Source of the DNA: Clostridia bacterium | GTDB lineage: Bacteria > Bacillota > Clostridia > Lachnospirales > Lachnospiraceae | Length of the DNA: 64,000 nucleotides | Assembly (NCBI GenBank): GCA_910575245.1 | Contig: CAJTEN010000003.1 | Location: 337,746 to 401,745, forward strand | Reading direction: 5' to 3' | Shown: piece by piece, positions 60,563 through 64,000 of the stretch | Layout of the letters: each line of letters begins with the position of its first letter | Position numbering within the stretch: the first letter of the stretch is position 1 | The notes under the pieces: model-generated | What the model saw: the letters and a program-made list of their open reading frames with translations, nothing else | What the model was told of the DNA's origin: nothing | Database searches by the model: none | Position numbers and translations under genes: made by a program

Positions 60563-61981
60563 TTACTTATTCTTTTCCGCTTCCACCTCCCCCTGCTGCA
60601 GCATGACCGTCACATGGAATACATCCCCTTTCACTTTTATGTTTACACCACCAAAATACCGCTCTGCCATCTCCCTCACATTGGAAAGCCCGATTCCATG
60701 CTCCGTGATGATTCCGGGCAGGGTACTCTGTTTCGTTGTAGGCGGTGCCGAGCCGCCACGCACCTGCACAGGCACAGCCCCGTCAAAGCTGTTCTCCACA
60801 TCCAGCAGTAAAAACTGTTTCTTCCGTTTCAGGACAAGGCTTATGAATCCCTTTCCCGGCTCCAGTTTCTCACAGGCTTCTATGGCATTATCCAGAAGGT
60901 TGTTCAGTATGATCCCCATGTCAAATACCGGGATTTCCCCGCCGTACCGGAAATCAGCTTCAAACCGGATGCCCGCTTTCTCCGCCCTGCGGCATTTGTC
61001 ATTGATGATGACATCCGTCACCGCATTTCCCGTCACATATTTATACTCCAGCTCCTGCATGGTCTCATCCATCCGCCGGACATAATCCTCAATCTCCCCG
61101 TACTCCCCGGCTCCTGCCAGCCCCTTGATGTTCGCCATGTGGTTCTTCATCTCATGGCGCACCTTCCGGATACTGCCGTAAAAATTCTCTGCTTCCTCCA
61201 GCCGCTTTTTCATGGCTTTGACCTGCTGTTCCTCCACAAAATGCTTCTGCCTTTCATCAAGCAGAATACGGTATCTCTGCCAGAAATAGATCAGTGCGGC
61301 TTCCCCTGCAAATATGAAGACTGCTATCATGGGAACCTTCCATAGCAGATCCGGCTTTTCATCAAACAGGATAAACGCACCGCTTCCTATATTTACAATC
61401 AACAGGCCGCTTACCACACCTGCAATCAGGCTTCCCACAAAATTCAACACGGAAAGCAGGAATACGTCCTGCCATGCCATTATGCCCGTCCCTTTGATGA
61501 TACTGCGCAGAATGACCGTCATCGCCACAAATAATGCCGTATAAAGGAAAACAGATAAAGCCATCCCGACTGCTATGCAATGGTACACCTGCTGTTGATA
61601 ATTCCCCGATAAAGCATCCAAATCCTTCATCATCATGTCTGTTATTTTTATATAAATGCTATTTGCTATCAGAAAGCTCAGGCAGTGGAGGTTATAAAAG
61701 CCAAGTATCACGAAGACCGCTTTGCCAATCTGTTTTTTATAATTCACTGCCCCATATCCCAATATTGCCAAAGCTAAAACGGCATACCTGACCCATGATG
61801 CACATGGCAGAAACCATAATCCCATATTTGCAAGCATGAATATGACTGCCGCAATGCCATCCCTTTTCCCCTTCTTTACATTGAAAGCTGTCGCCCACAA
61901 AACAAGGAACATTATGGCTTGTATGATTATCTTCCACATATCCAATATGTTATTGGCCATTTCAAATCCTGACTGGCTCAT
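60563..61981 (-). CDS. GHKL-type sensor histidine kinase, right copy
   Basis: Protein of 472 residues. Several hydrophobic segments fill residues 10-225. The DHp helix has SIRKVRHEMKNHMANIKGL with the likely phosphoacceptor His. The GHKL domain has MGIILNNLLDNAIEACEKLE and a G-box TEHGIGLSNVREMAERYFGG. ATGA overlap with the regulator. Same architecture and place in the cassette as the kinase at 3092-4531 but clearly diverged, so it may sense a different signal. Confidence 0.88.
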   Translation of the reverse strand: MSQSGFEMANNILDMWKIIIQAIMFLVLWATAFNVKKGKRDGIAAVIFMLANMGLWFLPCASWVRYAVLALAILGYGAVNYKKQIGKAVFVILGFYNLHCLSFLIANSIYIKITDMMMKDLDALSGNYQQQVYHCIAVGMALSVFLYTALFVAMTVILRSIIKGTGIMAWQDVFLLSVLNFVGSLIAGVVSGLLIVNIGSGAFILFDEKPDLLWKVPMIAVFIFAGEAALIYFWQRYRILLDERQKHFVEEQQVKAMKKRLEEAENFYGSIRKVRHEMKNHMANIKGLAGAGEYGEIEDYVRRMDETMQELEYKYVTGNAVTDVIINDKCRRAEKAGIRFEADFRYGGEIPVFDMGIILNNLLDNAIEACEKLEPGKGFISLVLKRKKQFLLLDVENSFDGAVPVQVRGGSAPPTTKQSTLPGIITEHGIGLSNVREMAERYFGGVNIKVKGDVFHVTVMLQQGEVEAEKNK

Positions 61982-62709
61982 AGGCTTTCCTCCGAAATGT
62001 AATCCATATATGCCTGCACAAAGCCGTCATACTTATACCTTGAAAGCAGGAGTTTATCCCCATTCGCCATCCTTACCTCTGTCTTATCGTAGCCTTCCAC
62101 ATGGAAAAGGTTGATAAGATAGCCCCGGTGGATGCGGTAAAACTGCCCCGCCAGTTCTTCCTCCAGGTCACCGATTTTTGCATAATACTCTATATTTCCG
62201 CTTTTCAGGTACAGGACGATATTATGGTTCCGGCTCTCCATGTAATAAATATCATTCAGCGGTATGGCTTTTCCCTCGCCGCCATACTGGATCACAAGTT
62301 TTTTCTTTCCCTGTTCTGCTTCGGATAAAATCTGCCCCACTGCCCGGCCAAACACCCCCGAAAACTTCTGTTCATCCACGGGCTTCACCAGATACTGGAA
62401 CGCCCCTACGTCAAAGGCGTCATAGACATATTTTTCATAGCCCGTGACAAATATGATGATTGGCTGCCTGCGTGCATCCATGCCCCGGATATGCCTTGCC
62501 AGCCCCATACCGTCCAGCTCCGTGCCGGAGTCTCCCATCTCTATATCCAAGAACACCAGATCGTGTTCTTTCCCATCCGCCAGATACTCGTCAGCAGAGG
62601 CATATTCCGTAATGCTGCATTCTGTACCCTGCTTTTTGATGAGTGAAACAAGGTAGCCCCTTATATTTTTTTCATCATCACATACTGCAATTTTTACCGT
62701 GTCCGCCAC
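61978..62709 (-). CDS. LytTR-family response regulator, right copy
   Basis: Protein of 243 residues. Receiver VKIAVCDDEKNIRGYLVSLI, phospho-Asp in HDLVFLDIEMGDSGTELDG, and LytTR domain with GQFYRIHRGYLINLFHVEGY. The GTG at 62709 is the best start available; GGAG lies very close to it, so the true start is uncertain. Paired direct repeats at 62765-62792 are a likely autoregulatory site. Confidence 0.86.
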   Translation of the reverse strand: MADTVKIAVCDDEKNIRGYLVSLIKKQGTECSITEYASADEYLADGKEHDLVFLDIEMGDSGTELDGMGLARHIRGMDARRQPIIIFVTGYEKYVYDAFDVGAFQYLVKPVDEQKFSGVFGRAVGQILSEAEQGKKKLVIQYGGEGKAIPLNDIYYMESRNHNIVLYLKSGNIEYYAKIGDLEEELAGQFYRIHRGYLINLFHVEGYDKTEVRMANGDKLLLSRYKYDGFVQAYMDYISEESL

Positions 62710-62764
62710 CTCCAGTCTTCAACTAACTTATCGGAAAAAATAGGGGAATTTCTAACGCCTACTT

Positions 62765-62792
62765 CGTGAATGGTTAATCTGGCTACGTGAAT
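62765..62792. promoter_or_regulatory. Candidate LytTR binding site upstream of the right regulator
   Basis: TTCGTGAAT and TACGTGAAT occur at a 21-bp period, 55-85 bp upstream of the regulator start. TACGTGAAT agrees at all but one specified position with the recalled LytTR consensus [TA][AC][CA]GTTN[AG][TG]. Confidence 0.5.
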
Positions 62793-63004
62793 CGCAGATT
62801 TTTCATTTTTTTGGTCTAATATTTTTCGCCTTTCATCCGATAAGGCCATCCGCCTATTACCTCTGACCTCCCCAACTGCCAAGTTAATAATCCAGTGTGG
62901 GGGAAAATGACAGAACGCCGCATATGGGGCGATTTCCCATAGCGGCGGTTAGCACTTTATCTGCCAAATTTCAACAGCATTTTCAGACAATTTAGCGAAA
63001 CCCT

Positions 63005-63223
63005 TATACTATTTGGCAAAACCCTATACAATTTGGCAAAACCATACTTTTTGGCAAAAGTCCGGGGTTTCGCCAAATTGTATCCGATATTTCCTTATCG
63101 CCATATTCACAGCCCTATCCCAAAACGCAAAAAAGAGGAGCCCACCAGCCGCTCCGGTGAACCCCTCTACGCTCAAAATCCCTTGATTTCAAGCCATTTC
63201 TTTATACTTTCGCCAAATCGTAC
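63005..63223. repeat. Right iteron array (origin-like); gap 62710-63387
   Basis: Direct 20-bp repeats start at 63005 and 63025 (TATACAATTTGGCAAAACC type) with a shorter copy at 63045; inverted copies lie at 63068 and 63208. The flanking sequence 63100-63345 is homologous to 9660-9950, but the repeat core differs. The 678-bp gap otherwise holds only the LytTR site and the conserved upstream region; no rep gene is visible. Confidence 0.6.
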
Positions 63224-63387
63224 TCAAATTCCTATGGCATCAATTATTGATAGCCGCCTGTGCCGCTGTTAGATTCTGATGACTTTTACCCCTCTTTACC
63301 CCACCCAATTCGACATTCGACAAACGGGATTCGACAAATTGCGCTCTTACCGACAAAATCCATATTTCTCAGTGCGACGCAATCGCA

Positions 63388-63873
63388 TTAGAGTAGCCTT
63401 AAAAGCTGTACCAGCTCATGCGCCTCGTCCGTATCTGATGCGGTCTGCCTGGTATCGAACTGCGAAAAGCGGTTGTCACGGTAAAATGATAACAGCCTTT
63501 CCTCATCTTCAGCTTCTAAGAATGTTACCATGCCGCCAAACATATACTGTGCTTTTTCAATCATCATCCAAGCCAGTTCAATAAGCGCCTTTCCAGAGAT
63601 TTCCTTATCCCTGCCGCCCGCGTAATTTTTTCCAAGCTGTGCAATCAGATATGCAGACATAGTATAAGTATCTGATTTTTCATCCCATTCACTGATGCGC
63701 AACAACTTTTTCTTTACAGTATTGCTTACTGTTTCTCCCCTTACTGTTAAAGGTTTTAATGCAAGGGTAAAATAACCAAGCATTTCCCCATTATCTTTGG
63801 AAAAAACAAGATATGTAACTGACTGGTTCTTTTTTGTGAACTCTATTGCACTTTTTTTCAAAAACCGTTCCAA
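63388..63873 (-). pseudogene. GNAT-type toxin, N-terminally truncated
   Basis: 161 codons from TTG 63873 (LERFLKKSAIEFTKKNQSVT). The sequence LVFSKDNGEMLGYFTLALKP and GGMVTFLEAEDEERLLSFYR belongs to the GNAT acetyltransferase toxins that pair with DUF1778/RHH antitoxins and acetylate aminoacyl-tRNA. The family usually has about 20-25 more N-terminal residues; here a stop (TAA) lies two codons upstream, and no antitoxin gene is visible before the window ends. Probably broken or a shortened form. Confidence 0.65.
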
Positions 63874-63920
63874 ATCTTAACCGAATATTCAGTTAAGAAA
63901 AACTTATCCGACGGATTTTT

Positions 63921-63983
63921 TTATCCGCATCTTTTATGAAAAGCCGTTTAACCAAGGGCTCTTTCAAAAAAAGATGCGGATAA
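63921..63983. repeat. 15-bp inverted repeat next to the truncated toxin
   Basis: TTATCCGCATCTTTT (63921-63935) and its exact complement AAAAGATGCGGATAA (63969-63983) enclose 33 bp. It could be a terminator, or the end of a small mobile repeat that truncated the toxin gene. Confidence 0.6.
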
Positions 63984-64000
63984 AATTATATTTTACTGTT

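Overview
The window looks like a chromosome segment from a gut-type Clostridia, most likely Lachnospiraceae. The clues are GGAGG-type ribosome binding sites, LytTR/GHKL two-component systems, arrays of DUF6033-like proteins, a Hol-Tox type I toxin, and a GC-rich HK97-like siphoprophage whose replication module uses DUF2815, DUF2800, a family A polymerase, a VapE-type protein and a SNF2 helicase. No rRNA, tRNA or CRISPR array is visible.

Layout. (1) 1-9950 is host or old mobile-element sequence: a frameshifted IS200-type transposase at the edge; three DUF6033-like genes (746-3067) behind a GHKL kinase and LytTR regulator (3092-5240); an OmpR-type two-component system with a lipoprotein (5670-8680); fused remnants of an HxlR regulator and an FAD oxidoreductase (8768-9219); and an array of 20-bp iterons (9421-9793). 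(2) 10005-10734 holds a type I toxin-antitoxin pair and a small plus-strand gene. (3) About 10735-53100 is a prophage, transcribed almost entirely on the minus strand. Read right to left it has a sigma-like factor and replication genes, an ArpU-like regulator, HNH nuclease, two DNA methyltransferases (one carrying a 350-residue intein in its catalytic motif), small accessory genes, TerS/TerL, portal, protease, capsid, connectors, tail tube, a gpG/gpT frameshift pair, tape measure, distal tail, tail fibre, holin, endolysin and a large serine recombinase. Two AT-rich foreign genes interrupt the late operon: an FRG-domain gene between terminase and portal, and a membrane-anchored protein plus hairpin-rich non-coding DNA between gpT and tape measure. 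No CI-type repressor was recognised. (4) 53160-63873 repeats the host arrangement: DUF6033-like and related genes (one split by an IS4-type element), a second GHKL/LytTR pair, a second iteron array and a truncated GNAT toxin.

How the parts fit. The two flanks are diverged copies of one cassette: paralogue array, GHKL kinase, LytTR regulator, conserved upstream region, iteron origin-like region. On the left an insertion of about 3.8 kb separates the last two parts. The paralogues in each array are separated by a repeated leader element whose hairpin shows compensatory changes. The prophage lies between the two copies. The cassette duplication, the leader element, the iteron arrays with exchanged repeat sequence, the intein-split methyltransferase and the two late-operon insertions are the most unusual points. 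Names of weakly characterised families come from memory of sequence patterns; no database search was run.
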